8,624 bases of DNA, taken from an uncultured Oscillospiraceae bacterium (GTDB taxonomy: Bacteria; Bacillota; Clostridia; Oscillospirales; Oscillospiraceae). The DNA is taken from assembly GCA_934636045.1 (NCBI GenBank), contig CAKTZP010000090.1, positions 1 through 8,624 of the forward strand. Direction: 5' to 3'. Of the stretch, positions 1-7,446 are shown in pieces. Within the stretch, counting starts at the first letter, position 1. The number at the start of each line of letters is the position of its first letter. The notes under the pieces were generated by a model. That model saw only the letters and a program-made list of their open reading frames with translations. It searched no databases and was not told the origin of the DNA. The translations under genes and the position numbers were made by a program.

Positions 1-3000
1 TTGCCGTAGGTGGTGGTTTTCAGATTGCCGCCGGTGCCGGTGTTTTCACCAGCGTAGTCATAATACGTGTTGGTCGAGAGGGTCCGGCTGCCGACCTTGG
101 TTGTGGTGGGCTGACCCCAGATGTTGTAGGCGAAGTTATAGTACTGGTGCTTCCAGTTGTCGCCGTCCTTGACCTTGCGGTCGAGGGTCGCCAGACGGCC
201 TTCCGCGTAGATATAGTCGATGCCGACAACACCGGTACGGTAGACCCCTGTCGGACGGAGCGAACCGTAGTCGTTGGAATAGCCCGTCGTCTGGCCCTTT
301 GCGTTTGTGATCGAATTCACTAAGCCGGTATAAGCGTCGTAGGTGTACTGTGTCGTATTGCCGTTGGCATCGGTCATGGAGGCCGTGTGGTTTTGATCGT
401 TCGTTGCCGTCGCGCCGGTTTGCAGATAAAGCGACGTTCCGGTGGCCGTCAGCTTCGAGCCGGTCACATTGCCCGCGGCATTGTAGGTCGTCGTTGCAGT
501 CAGACTGCCAATCGTTGCCGTCGTCACATCGTGAGCGGAGTTATAGGTGTAGGTATACTTTGAGCCATTGGCGGCGGTGTAGCTCGTCAGGTCGATGCCG
601 TTGGACGCATACGTCGCGCTCTCCGAGCCGGTCCCCGGCTGGGTCGCGGCAATGGGGTTGCCGTTCTCGTCGTAGCGATACGTCTGGGTTGGCTCCATCC
701 GCAGGGAGATGTTGTCGAAATAGGCGGTGTTGGCGTTATTGTCGTAGGCTGCTACGACGACGATCTTTTTGATGATGCGATTTTTGTTCGCCTCGCTGGG
801 CATCAGGATGCCGCTGCGCTCCTGCCAGCCGGAGGAATACGGGTCGAACGAAAAATAGAACACGTCGCCATCGTTCAGATTATTTTCATCATAGCAAAGG
901 CGAGCAACAAGGCCATAGTAGGGGTGGCCTTGGGTTTCGGGGGAAAGCGCCGCCACGCTGCCGGGCAGCGCGTTGGCCTTGCCCCAGCCGGAAAGCAGGA
1001 AAGCCGAGCCTGCCGGAGCGTTGACCATAAGCTCTTGGCTGGCCCGGTGCGCACCGCTTCCGCCGTTGACCTGTAGCATCTGAGCGCCAAACAGAATCCC
1101 AGCATTGGTGCCGCTCTGGAGAGAAACGCTGCCGGAATAGTACCAGCCGCAAACCTTTTCGTTGGCCTTATAGGGCTTGATGCTGTCGCTTTCTTCAAAC
1201 GAACCGCAGTTCAAGAGGTTATACGACGAAGCAGATTCGGATTCCTCAAGCTGGAAGCAGTCGCCGTAGGCCGTGGCGGAACCCAAGTTTTTGGAGAGCA
1301 CTGCCGTGCGCACGACGATCTCTCGCTGCGGCGCATAGGTAAGGCTCACACGCTGCCAGCCGCCATCAATGGCCGACGTTGTGGTCTGGAGGTACGGCGA
1401 GTTCATAATATCACGGACTTCGGTGGAGGAAATGCTCTCTTGGAACGCCAGAGAAACGCCGCCATTGCTTGCCGTAGTTCCGTTGATTTTGATGTATCCG
1501 GAGAAGGTATAGGTTTTGCCGGGATATAGACGGAACAGCTGATACAGCTCATTGCCGTTGATTTGGAAAGAATGTTCGCCGCGATAGGCCACGTTTGCAA
1601 CGGTTGCGGCAGAGTTCCAATAGTTACCGCTGTATTCTGCGCCGCCGTTTCGCATCAATTTGACGCCGGGCTGAGCGGTATAGGCGCTGGCCGCGAGAAG
1701 GTTATTCGCCTTGCGTTCGCCGCTGGAGGTATAGGCTGCGGCGCTGCTGCCGAGGATGCGCTGTTCGGTGCTGTCCGTCGTATAGGCGCTGATGGTCCGG
1801 CCCATACGGTTGAGCACCTTGAAGGTCAGGTAGTCGTCACCGTCAATGGGATTCTCGTTGGCATCGAGCGCCGCTACCTGATCCTTTCCGTAATCGCGAT
1901 AGACTGCCAGCAGATGTGACCGCTTGTAGCCGCGCAGCATGGTACCATAAACTCTGGTATCGTTATTCTGTACGTATTCAAAGATATCTCTGGTTTTGCC
2001 ATTGTAGCTATAGTCGAACGAGATGCCATAGTTCGCTTCTGCATCGTATGCGGACGAGAGCTTGTTGTTGCGATAGAAGCCTGCGCTGCTTCCATAATAA
2101 GTATACTGCGCAAGCCGGTTGCCGGGATATTCGATGCCGGTCAAATTGGTATAACTGGAATTGGCACTGGCCGGTTGCCGCAGCAGGGTAATACGCCGGG
2201 AGGCTTTGCTGTCGTCGCTCTCATAATTGCACTTTGGAATAATTGTCGAAAGGAAATTTTTGTTGTAACCGAGAACCAGAATTTTTTCTGCGGCGCAATT
2301 TTTGTTCTGGCGGTAAACGTAGCTGATATAGTGCGAGTCGCTGGCGGAGGATGGTTTCCACGCGGACGAGCCACTGCTGTATTCCGTATTATTGTAGCAA
2401 TAGTACAGCGCATTGCCGTAAGCGTCCCGTACCTCGGTCAGATAGCCGTAGGTGAAGATTTTCTTGTTGCCGTATTCATCAGACAGCGTGTATTGTGCGC
2501 GTGAACCGCTAATCGTCAGACGGGTATTTTCCCCTTCCTCGATGTAAATGCCGTTACCGGAATGAATATAATAATGTTCCGTCCCGTCGCCATCTGTATA
2601 AATAAGGTAGTCCGTTTCATCCAGCGACAACGGCACGATCGTTTCCTGCAAGGACAGCTTCCAGCCGATGCCGATCTTCATGGTATCAAAATTGGCGGTA
2701 TGCACGTCTTTGTAATAGCCGGAAAAATAGCAGCCGTTCAGGCTGGAGTTATACACCAGCGACACGGAAAGGGGCAGCGTGTCACTCGGGTCGCTGACCA
2801 GAGGAACGACCAGCGTGGTCTGCATGGCAAAGTCGCCGATGTAGGCCGTACCGGCATTGCCGATGGAGGCGGTTTGGTAAGTGTAGTCAGATTCAATACC
2901 GCGCACGTTGCGATACTCGATCATAATGCGCGGGCGATTCCCGCTCATTTTCGGGCCATTGAAGCTCGCACGCGAGGCGATCGTATCCTCGTTTGCGGGG

Positions 3001-4706
3001 ATCAGAGCAAAGCCGAGATTGGCCAGATACAGTTCGTTTTCGCCCTCTGCTTTTCTTTCGCTGTCGTACCAGCTTGCGGCGAGGTTTGTAATGTCCCACC
3101 CGACATAGCCGAGGGTTGCGCTGCTGACCGTTTGGCGGTCAATAAATTGTGTATTGTGAGCGGCATAGCTGCCGTTGTTGACGTTGTTCCATGTCAGTTC
3201 ACTTGCCCATGCCTTCCATGTTGCGGTGGAGGAATGGCCGTCCAGTGAACTGCCGCTTCGTTTTGCACTGCTCAGGGCGTGCAGGCCGATATCGATAGAG
3301 CCGCTGCCCTCAAAGGCAGACTGATAAACGCCGAAAACTGCATGGGTCAATTCGCAGCCCGCCGGAAGATACGGGAGCGCGTTAATATGAAAATAGCTGC
3401 GGGTCTTTTTGTTTACGTTGTTGTTATTGCCGACATATAATCCAGTTTCATTCGATTCTGCGGGCGAACCGGCATAGCCGCTGCGGACAAATGCAGCGCT
3501 GATATCATCGCTGCTTGCTGCCGTTTCCGTTACCGTGGGGTCAAGAACGACAGGATAGGCGCGATCCTTGTCGTTCATCCAGTCCGCGTCAGCCGTGACC
3601 GTCAGCAGCCAGCCGCCGTTGGCTTCTTCCAGTGTATAAAAGGCTTCGTGCGAAGTCTCGTCTTTCGCGTCGATCATATACGGCGCGGGGATGGTGTAGA
3701 TGGTTTTGCCGTCCGCGTTAGTCAGGGAGATGCTGCCGTCGTCCAAAAGCTCCGGTGTCAAGCTGGTGACTTGCAGACGGAAAGAATAAGTATATTCCTC
3801 CTGCCGCGCGGGGATGATGATGCTTTCTTTTACGCTGTTGGCGTAGTTCTCATAGCGAAGTGTTGCACCGTCCAGCAGATTTTCATATTCCAGCGCGGAA
3901 TACAACTTTTCCGGCTGCACTTGGGCGAAGAAAGTGTCCGTAACTTCTTCCTCCGCGGGCGCAGCAACGGTCAGAACCTCGGCAGAAACAAGCGGCTCGA
4001 CCTTAGGGTCAACTGTGATTCCCGCACCGACCGTTTCCGGCTGCTGGGTTTCGGGTGCAGTTGTGGCAACAGCAGTTTCGGCGTTTTCCGAAATTTCCTG
4101 CTCTGTATTATCAGAAGCGACTGCATCTGTAGTTTCTGCGTCGTTTTTATCTTCTGCATCCAGTGCAGCATCTGCGGCATCGTCGGCTCCGCCCATAACC
4201 TCGACCGGAGGCTCCGGCTCGACGGGCCGCTCTGCGTCCGGGGTCAGCACAGGCGAGATCGTCAGGACATACTCGCCCTTCGATACTGACAAAAGCGCCT
4301 CGCTGTCCGCCTCCGCCGCAAAGAGCCGCACGCTGTCGCCGTTTTCCACGCGATAGCCCGTCGCCTCGCCGCTGCGGTCGATTGTATGTAACGTATTGTC
4401 ATACTCCTGCCAGTTCCCCTCGTCATCCAGATAGTGAACAGGAGTATCGTAGACGACCGCCCGATAGCTGCCGTCCTTCATACGGAAATGCTTCACATTT
4501 TCTTCTCGAAGTGAAATATCCTCGAATAAAATTTCATCACAAACCGGCTCATCCGGAACAAGGCTTGCCTCGTCCGTCAGCATCAGTTCGTCAAGACTTC
4601 TGGTGTCGTTATCATCTTCGGTTGCAAAGACCGCCGCAGGGACGATTTGAAGAACAATTGTGAGTACCAATAGTAGCGACAACAGTGATCTGTAGATTGT
4701 TTTCAT
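1..4706 (-). CDS. Giant secreted DNRLRE / Rhs YD-repeat surface protein, C-terminus beyond window
   Basis: Reading the minus strand from the ATG at 4706 gives 1568 codons with no stop, running off the window edge. Residues 1-28 are a Sec signal peptide (hydrophobic core, AVFA cleavage site). Residues about 65-130 form an N-terminal module (HFRMKDGSY, YLDDEGNWQEYDNTL). Residues about 158-250 are an acidic Ala/Thr/Glu linker. YPVVLDPTV (about 386) leads into a DNRLRE-like region (about 395-600, ending PRIMIEYRN). An Rhs-like region follows (GIGWKLSL at about 680; DAYGNALYY at about 765). Two beta-sandwich, carbohydrate-binding-like modules lie at about 1010-1160 and 1162-1330. YD repeats start near 1340 (YRYDENGNP, YTYDAYTGLVNSITNAKG). 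Proteins of this family are exported and surface-bound; some end in a toxin domain, which cannot be judged here. Ribosome binding site GAGAGG (4713-4718) lies 6 bases before the start. The gene is divergent from a PadR operon. Confidence 0.93.
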   Translation of the reverse strand, partial: MKTIYRSLLSLLLVLTIVLQIVPAAVFATEDDNDTRSLDELMLTDEASLVPDEPVCDEILFEDISLREENVKHFRMKDGSYRAVVYDTPVHYLDDEGNWQEYDNTLHTIDRSGEATGYRVENGDSVRLFAAEADSEALLSVSKGEYVLTISPVLTPDAERPVEPEPPVEVMGGADDAADAALDAEDKNDAETTDAVASDNTEQEISENAETAVATTAPETQQPETVGAGITVDPKVEPLVSAEVLTVAAPAEEEVTDTFFAQVQPEKLYSALEYENLLDGATLRYENYANSVKESIIIPARQEEYTYSFRLQVTSLTPELLDDGSISLTNADGKTIYTIPAPYMIDAKDETSHEAFYTLEEANGGWLLTVTADADWMNDKDRAYPVVLDPTVTETAASSDDISAAFVRSGYAGSPAESNETGLYVGNNNNVNKKTRSYFHINALPYLPAGCELTHAVFGVYQSAFEGSGSIDIGLHALSSAKRSGSSLDGHSSTATWKAWASELTWNNVNNGSYAAHNTQFIDRQTVSSATLGYVGWDITNLAASWYDSERKAEGENELYLANLGFALIPANEDTIASRASFNGPKMSGNRPRIMIEYRNVRGIESDYTYQTASIGNAGTAYIGDFAMQTTLVVPLVSDPSDTLPLSVSLVYNSSLNGCYFSGYYKDVHTANFDTMKIGIGWKLSLQETIVPLSLDETDYLIYTDGDGTEHYYIHSGNGIYIEEGENTRLTISGSRAQYTLSDEYGNKKIFTYGYLTEVRDAYGNALYYCYNNTEYSSGSSAWKPSSASDSHYISYVYRQNKNCAAEKILVLGYNKNFLSTIIPKCNYESDDSKASRRITLLRQPASANSSYTNLTGIEYPGNRLAQYTYYGSSAGFYRNNKLSSAYDAEANYGISFDYSYNGKTRDIFEYVQNNDTRVYGTMLRGYKRSHLLAVYRDYGKDQVAALDANENPIDGDDYLTFKVLNRMGRTISAYTTDSTEQRILGSSAAAYTSSGERKANNLLAASAYTAQPGVKLMRNGGAEYSGNYWNSAATVANVAYRGEHSFQINGNELYQLFRLYPGKTYTFSGYIKINGTTASNGGVSLAFQESISSTEVRDIMNSPYLQTTTSAIDGGWQRVSLTYAPQREIVVRTAVLSKNLGSATAYGDCFQLEESESASSYNLLNCGSFEESDSIKPYKANEKVCGWYYSGSVSLQSGTNAGILFGAQMLQVNGGSGAHRASQELMVNAPAGSAFLLSGWGKANALPGSVAALSPETQGHPYYGLVARLCYDENNLNDGDVFYFSFDPYSSGWQERSGILMPSEANKNRIIKKIVVVAAYDNNANTAYFDNISLRMEPTQTYRYDENGNPIAATQPGTGSESATYASNGIDLTSYTAANGSKYTYTYNSAHDVTTATIGSLTATTTYNAAGNVTGSKLTATGTSLYLQTGATATNDQNHTASMTDANGNTTQYTYDAYTGLVNSITNAKGQTTGYSNDYGSLRPTGVYRTGVVGIDYIYAEGRLATLDRKVKDGDNWKHQYYNFAYNIWGQPTTTKVGSRTLSTNTYYDYAGENTGTGGNLKTTTYG

Positions 4707-4814
4707 TGCGTTCCTCTCTTTCTTTTCTGATTGTCTGGGTTTACATCTTGCGGGTTGCAGTTTCTTCATCGAATAAGTATGCAGAATAATTCATTATCAC
4801 CCCTCTCCAAAAAC

Positions 4815-4843
4815 AGCATATACCACACAAAAGCAAAAGTCAA
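4815..4843 (-). promoter_or_regulatory. Sigma-A-type promoter of the giant surface protein gene
   Basis: On the minus strand the -35 TTGACT (4838-4843) and -10 TATGCT (4815-4820) are separated by exactly 17 bases. Transcription would start near 4808, giving a 5' leader of about 100 bases before the ATG at 4706. The match is close to consensus and the position fits. No operator is proven. Confidence 0.75.
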
Positions 4844-4866
4844 CATATATTTTTGTAAAATAGGTA

Positions 4867-4894
4867 TTGATTTATTGAGATTATTTTGTATTAT
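4867..4894 (+). promoter_or_regulatory. Probable promoter of the padR operon
   Basis: TTGATT (4867-4872) and TATTAT (4889-4894) are spaced by 16 bases, about 50 bases before the PadR start. A direct repeat TATTGA (4865-4870 and 4873-4878) overlaps the -35 region. PadR regulators commonly repress their own promoter, so an operator may lie here, but no clear PadR palindrome was seen. Confidence 0.55.
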
Positions 4895-4948
4895 GTATTT
4901 AGTAGTCCCGTCGCGATGGAGGATTTACCAGAAATTTAGGAGGATGTG

Positions 4949-5308
4949 ATGGCTAGAGAGAGTGCACAAAGCAGTTATCAGAGAGGTGTCATGTCACTGC
5001 TGATACTGGCTTTGCTGGAAGGCGAAGATATGTATGGATATCAGATTGTGCAGGCAATTTCGGACTACAGCTCCGGAAAAATCGTGACGCAGGAAGGCTC
5101 CCTTTACCCGGTGCTTTACAAATTGCAGGAGCAGGGCCTGATTTCTGACAAAAAGGTCTTGGTCGGCAAGCGAATGACGCGGGTTTACTATCATTTGGAG
5201 GAGGCCGGAAGGGTTCGTCTGCGCGAGCTGACGAAGGAGTATCAGGACGTGACACAAGGTGTTTTTCAGATTATCCAGAGAGGGAAAGAAAAAGATGGAA
5301 ACAACTAA
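4949..5308 (+). CDS. PadR-family transcriptional regulator
   Basis: A 119-residue protein with the PadR winged-helix fold. Residues 13-33 (GVMSLLILALLEGEDMYGY) are the typical first helices. The SLYPVLYKLQEQGLI segment (51-65) is the recognition-helix signature. The YYHLEEAGR stretch near residue 82 is the wing. The length is normal for a short (subfamily 2) PadR with a brief C-terminal dimerisation helix. AGGAGG at 4938-4943 is 5 bases before the ATG at 4949; the in-frame GTG at 4946 would be only 2 bases away and is less likely. PadR proteins usually repress transcription until a ligand or partner relieves them. The gene overlaps the next one and is divergent from the giant surface protein gene, which is a plausible target (inference). 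Confidence 0.93.
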   Translation: MARESAQSSYQRGVMSLLILALLEGEDMYGYQIVQAISDYSSGKIVTQEGSLYPVLYKLQEQGLISDKKVLVGKRMTRVYYHLEEAGRVRLRELTKEYQDVTQGVFQIIQRGKEKDGNN

Positions 5309-5666
5309 CCGGGCAGCCGGACGCTATTGCCGCAGCGTGCGGTCTTGGCTGCCGAGCGGAAAAATGCGGCGGACGATCATGACGCAGATCAAGGATACTG
5401 TGAACGAATTCGTTCAACAAAATCCAAATGCAGATTATGAAGCGATTCAGGCGCAGCTGGGTTCGCCGCAGGAGATCGCCACAGCATTTGTAGAAAATAT
5501 GGGAGCCGCCGAGGTCCTGAAGGGACTGCGGGTCCGAAGGAGAATTTTGACAGCAGTTTTGGCAGCGCTTTTCATCATACTGCTGTCGTGGACTTGCCTC
5601 GTTGCCAGAGCGACGATTCGCGAAAATGCACACGCCAACGGGTATATCGAAGTTAACATCGAATAA
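5295..5666 (+). CDS. DUF1700/HAAS-like membrane protein, PadR partner
   Basis: A 123-residue protein. Residues 10-67 match the pattern of DUF1700/HAAS domains that accompany PadR regulators: an aromatic/Leu-rich helix (YCRSVRSWLP), an Arg/Ile helix (RRTIMTQIKDTV), then LGSPQEIATAF (55-65). A basic stretch RVRRR (79-83) precedes one transmembrane helix (about 84-104) and a short outer tail, so the N-terminal domain should be cytoplasmic. The chosen ATG at 5295 overlaps the end of padR by 14 bases, with GAGAGGG (5278-5284) 10 bases upstream; an upstream GTG at 5259 lies inside padR and lacks a better site. It may belong to a named clostridial DUF such as DUF6120, but that cannot be confirmed by eye. 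The likely role is to modulate PadR in response to a membrane or envelope signal (inference). Confidence 0.85.
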   Translation: METTNRAAGRYCRSVRSWLPSGKMRRTIMTQIKDTVNEFVQQNPNADYEAIQAQLGSPQEIATAFVENMGAAEVLKGLRVRRRILTAVLAALFIILLSWTCLVARATIRENAHANGYIEVNIE

Positions 5667-5684
5667 CTTTTAACGGAGGAGTTT

Positions 5685-6149
5685 ATGAAAAAAGTAATTG
5701 CAACGCTTGTTGTGTTTGTCCTGATTCTGTCAATGCTTCCCATCCAGATTGCGTACGCAAGTCAGGAACCGGAAATTTTAGAGGTCGTTCAATATGAGGA
5801 TGGAACTTATCTTGAAATCACGTTGGACTCTGCACCACAGACCAGAGCCTCTGGCTCACTGACAAAAACAAAAAACTATACTTACAAGGACGCAGACGGC
5901 ACTGCTCAATGGAAAATCAGCCTTACCGGCTCGTTTACTTACACGGGAACCACGTCTACCTGCACCGCTGCGAGCTGCAATGTAACAATTTACCAGAGCG
6001 ACTGGTCTGCCGCATCAAAGTCGGCAAGCAAGAGCGGTAATACCGCCTACGGAACGGCTAGAATCCTCCGCAAATACCTTGGCGCAACCGTTTCCGACAA
6101 AACCTACAACCTTACCCTGACCTGCGATAAGAACGGCAATGTGAGCTGA
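5685..6149 (+). CDS. Small secreted protein of unknown function
   Basis: A 154-residue protein with a clear signal peptide (MKK, hydrophobic core, cleavage after AYA at about residue 25), giving a mature product of about 129 residues. The mature part is rich in Thr, Ser, Lys and Tyr with alternating patterns that suggest a beta-sandwich (SLTKTKNYTYKDADGTAQW, WKISLTGSFTYTG). It has three cysteines, in TCTAASC and near the end in LTCDKNG. There is no transmembrane anchor, LPXTG motif or lipobox, so it is probably released. GGAGGA (5675-5680) is 4 bases before the ATG. It is the third gene of the padR operon, 18 bases after the membrane protein gene, and ends before a strong terminator. It may match a DUF found beside PadR genes in clostridia (possibly DUF6147); this is uncertain. 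Confidence 0.88.
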   Translation: MKKVIATLVVFVLILSMLPIQIAYASQEPEILEVVQYEDGTYLEITLDSAPQTRASGSLTKTKNYTYKDADGTAQWKISLTGSFTYTGTTSTCTAASCNVTIYQSDWSAASKSASKSGNTAYGTARILRKYLGATVSDKTYNLTLTCDKNGNVS

Positions 6150-6240
6150 ATCCATAATAGATTTGCTGGGTTTCCCAAGCAGCGCGCAGCAAAGCAAATA
6201 GTTACCGCACACCACGATTTGAAACTTCATTCGAAACGGA

Positions 6241-6279
6241 GGTAGGCACTCACCGAAAAATGTGGGTGCCTACCTTTTT
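6241..6279 (+). terminator. Intrinsic terminator of the padR operon
   Basis: A 13-base-pair stem (6241-6253 with 6262-6274, one T-G wobble) with an 8-base loop is followed by TTTTT (6275-6279). It ends the operon of PadR, membrane protein and secreted protein. The 90 bases between the last stop and this hairpin hold no recognisable gene. Confidence 0.9.
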
Positions 6280-6311
6280 ATCATATTTTAGAATAGAAAA
6301 GGTGTGGAATT

Positions 6312-6428
6312 ATGGGAAAGAAAGATGTGCTGCGCAAGAGATTAGTACCTGAAAAGCGGCCTTGTACGAATCTGTCCTTCCTGTTTTTTCATGTCCCAGA
6401 CAAACGCGGAAAAGCACCTTTGCAATAA
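6312..6428 (+). CDS. Small ORF, 38 codons, possible leader peptide
   Basis: The ATG at 6312 opens a 38-residue frame ending in TAA at 6426-6428. AAAAGGTG (6297-6304), 7 bases upstream, is a partial ribosome binding site. The peptide is basic (MGKKDVLRKRL at the start, DKRGKAPLQ at the end) with a short hydrophobic patch (LSFLFF) in the middle. No domain is recognised. It ends just before a leader with several inverted repeats that precedes the sigma-like gene, so it could be a leader peptide, a worn remnant of a longer mobile-element gene, or a chance frame. Evidence for translation is limited to the weak ribosome binding site. Confidence 0.35.
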   Translation: MGKKDVLRKRLVPEKRPCTNLSFLFFHVPDKRGKAPLQ

Positions 6429-6433
6429 CGTGC

Positions 6434-6530
6434 GGTTGATATAACTTCAACCATCACAAGCCCGTGACTGTTGCAAATATTGCAATCCACTGCCGCGGGC
6501 CTCCGGTCGAGTTGAAATTCTGATTTCAAC
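6434..6530 (+). promoter_or_regulatory. Structured leader with alternative hairpins before the sigma-like gene
   Basis: This stretch holds GGTTGA/TCAACC (6434-6439, 6447-6452), an outer GCCCG/CGGGC pair (6460-6464, 6496-6500) enclosing TTGCAA-ATA-TTGCAA (6471-6485), and GTTGAAAT/ATTTCAAC (6511-6518, 6523-6530; loop TCTG). TTCAAC at 6446-6451 can also pair with GTTGAA at 6511-6516, so first:second and third:fourth pairings compete with second:third, as in attenuator leaders. The last hairpin ends 6 bases before the GGAGG of the sigma-like gene. There is no T-run after the last hairpin, so control of translation would fit better than termination. The function is inferred. Confidence 0.45.
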
Positions 6531-6536
6531 TTGATT

Positions 6537-6541
6537 GGAGG
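6537..6541 (+). promoter_or_regulatory. Ribosome binding site serving a TTG start and an overlapping ATG
   Basis: GGAGG sits 9 bases before the TTG at 6551 (sigma-like gene) and 4 bases before an ATG at 6546. The ATG is in another frame and reads only 17 codons before TGA (6597-6599). The spacing supports the TTG as the true start of the long frame. Confidence 0.65.
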
Positions 6542-6550
6542 TTATATGGC

Positions 6551-6994
6551 TTGTGCCAGAAGAAAAACATATGGATCAACGGTCAGCCCGTCGAGGTGAG
6601 TGACGCGGTTTTTGCGGCTTATCAGAAGGGCGAGCGGAAAATGCGGTATTTTGAGTACGACCTGAAGGTAGATCGCGCTGCATCCGGCGACGAAAACCGG
6701 ACGCAGCGCGATTTGAGTCGTGAGGTTTCGCTCGAGGGCTTATCGGCCGCAGGCGAGCAATTCGCGCAGGACATCCCCGGCGTGGAGGAGGCCGTGCTGC
6801 AGCGCCTTCAAGTGGAAGCGCTCAAGGCGGCGCTGCAAACGCTCTCGGAGGAAGAACGCCGGATCATCAACGCGATCTTCTACGAAGCGCTGTCGGAGCG
6901 CGATGCGGCAGGGCAACTCGGCATTACGCAGCCCGCGTTACATAAGCGAAAAGTCAAAATTTTGAAAAAATTGAAAAAATTTTTAGAAAAATAG
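6551..6994 (+). CDS. Sigma-70 region 4-like small regulatory protein
   Basis: A 147-residue protein. Its N-terminus (NIWINGQPVEVSDAVFAAYQ, then KGERKMRYFEYDLK) is typical of small sigma-like proteins carried by clostridial integrative elements. The C-terminal third resembles sigma-70 region 4: LSEEERRIINAIFYEALSER (99-117), then a helix-turn-helix (AAGQLGITQPALHKRKVKIL, about 119-138) and a basic Lys-rich tail. Region 2 of a full sigma factor is missing, so it may be a transcription regulator or a partial sigma factor rather than a complete one. No ATG fits the frame; the TTG at 6551 has GGAGG 9 bases upstream and gives the expected N-terminus. A structured leader precedes it and a strong terminator follows. 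Its targets are unknown. Confidence 0.85.
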   Translation: MCQKKNIWINGQPVEVSDAVFAAYQKGERKMRYFEYDLKVDRAASGDENRTQRDLSREVSLEGLSAAGEQFAQDIPGVEEAVLQRLQVEALKAALQTLSEEERRIINAIFYEALSERDAAGQLGITQPALHKRKVKILKKLKKFLEK

Positions 6995-7012
6995 AAAAAA
7001 GTGGTTATCAAA

Positions 7013-7050
7013 CCCCTCACTTAACGGCTAATTAAGTGAGGGGCTTTTTA
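7013..7050 (+). terminator. Intrinsic terminator after the sigma-like gene
   Basis: A perfect 12-base-pair stem (CCCCTCACTTAA at 7013-7024 with TTAAGTGAGGGG at 7032-7043) has a 7-base loop and is followed by CTTTTTA. It lies 18 bases after the stop codon of the sigma-like gene and separates it from the MazF region. Confidence 0.93.
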
Positions 7051-7154
7051 TTTGCCCGGTGTACCTTGAAAATTTCATAGACATTCGTCAAGTACTTTCC
7101 TGCTGCGTGAGAGATGCCGCGGCGGGGGCTGCGCCATGACCTGCGGACTTCGCG

Positions 7155-7446
7155 GTGAGCGAGAACCGGCCTCTGCCCATACCGGATGGCTTCCGGCGTG
7201 AAGCGGCGCGCAGTGGGGACAATGATACTCCTGTCCAGTCACAGTTCCGAGCGTTGAAGCGCATCCTGCGGGTGCGCGAGCCGTCGCAGGCCATGAGGGC
7301 AGCCGACAGAGATCCTGCCGGGGGTGAGATTCCCGTGGAGCTGGTTGCCGCCAGCCGCTTGACGATTTCCTTTGGCCGGGCGTCGAGGACAAACAGGCCA
7401 CTACATAGGCAGACGATGCCGAAAAAAGAAGAAGGAGGAAACGCAA
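7155..7446 (+). pseudogene. Probable coding remnant upstream of mazF-like gene
   Basis: The frame from GTG 7155 reads codons with mostly G or C in the third position up to about 7375 (SENRPLPIPDGFRREAARSG, then FRALKRILRVREPSQAMRA and PVELVAASRLTISFGR). This suggests it is or was coding. However, there is no ribosome binding site before the GTG, a TGA at 7137-7139 closes the frame just upstream, and the frame has no stop of its own before the MazF gene but runs through it out of phase to 7856. It could be a short protein of a mobile element that lost its ends, or a gene whose end was shifted. No domain is recognised and it does not look like a MazE antitoxin. The 100 bases before it (7051-7154) hold no gene that could be supported. 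Confidence 0.3.
7432..7438 (+). promoter_or_regulatory. Ribosome binding site fixing the TTG start of the MazF-like gene
   Basis: AAGGAGG ends 8 bases before the TTG at 7447. The product starting there (MKRYLRGDLYYVDFG) lines up with the normal MazF N-terminus. The in-frame TTG further upstream (7372) would add a basic tail without a good ribosome binding site. Confidence 0.75.

Noticed and set aside
3648..4356. Long plus-strand frames inside the giant gene
   Set aside because: They lie antisense to an uninterrupted coding frame with signal peptide and domains; their Arg/Ser-rich or Val/Ser-rich products are shadows.
4889..4917. Possible PadR operator around TATTATGTATTTAGTAG and TCGCGA
   Set aside because: No convincing dyad with the spacing known for PadR sites; the hexamer palindrome is too short.
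4731..4949. Plus-strand frame of 72 codons in the divergent intergenic region
   Set aside because: It covers both promoters, has no ribosome binding site and its product looks random.
7422..7440. A-run AAAAAAG followed by a GGAGG-type site as a possible programmed frameshift joining the 7155 frame to MazF
   Set aside because: The slip direction needed does not match the heptamer phase, and the MazF gene has its own good start; the purine run is simply a ribosome binding region.
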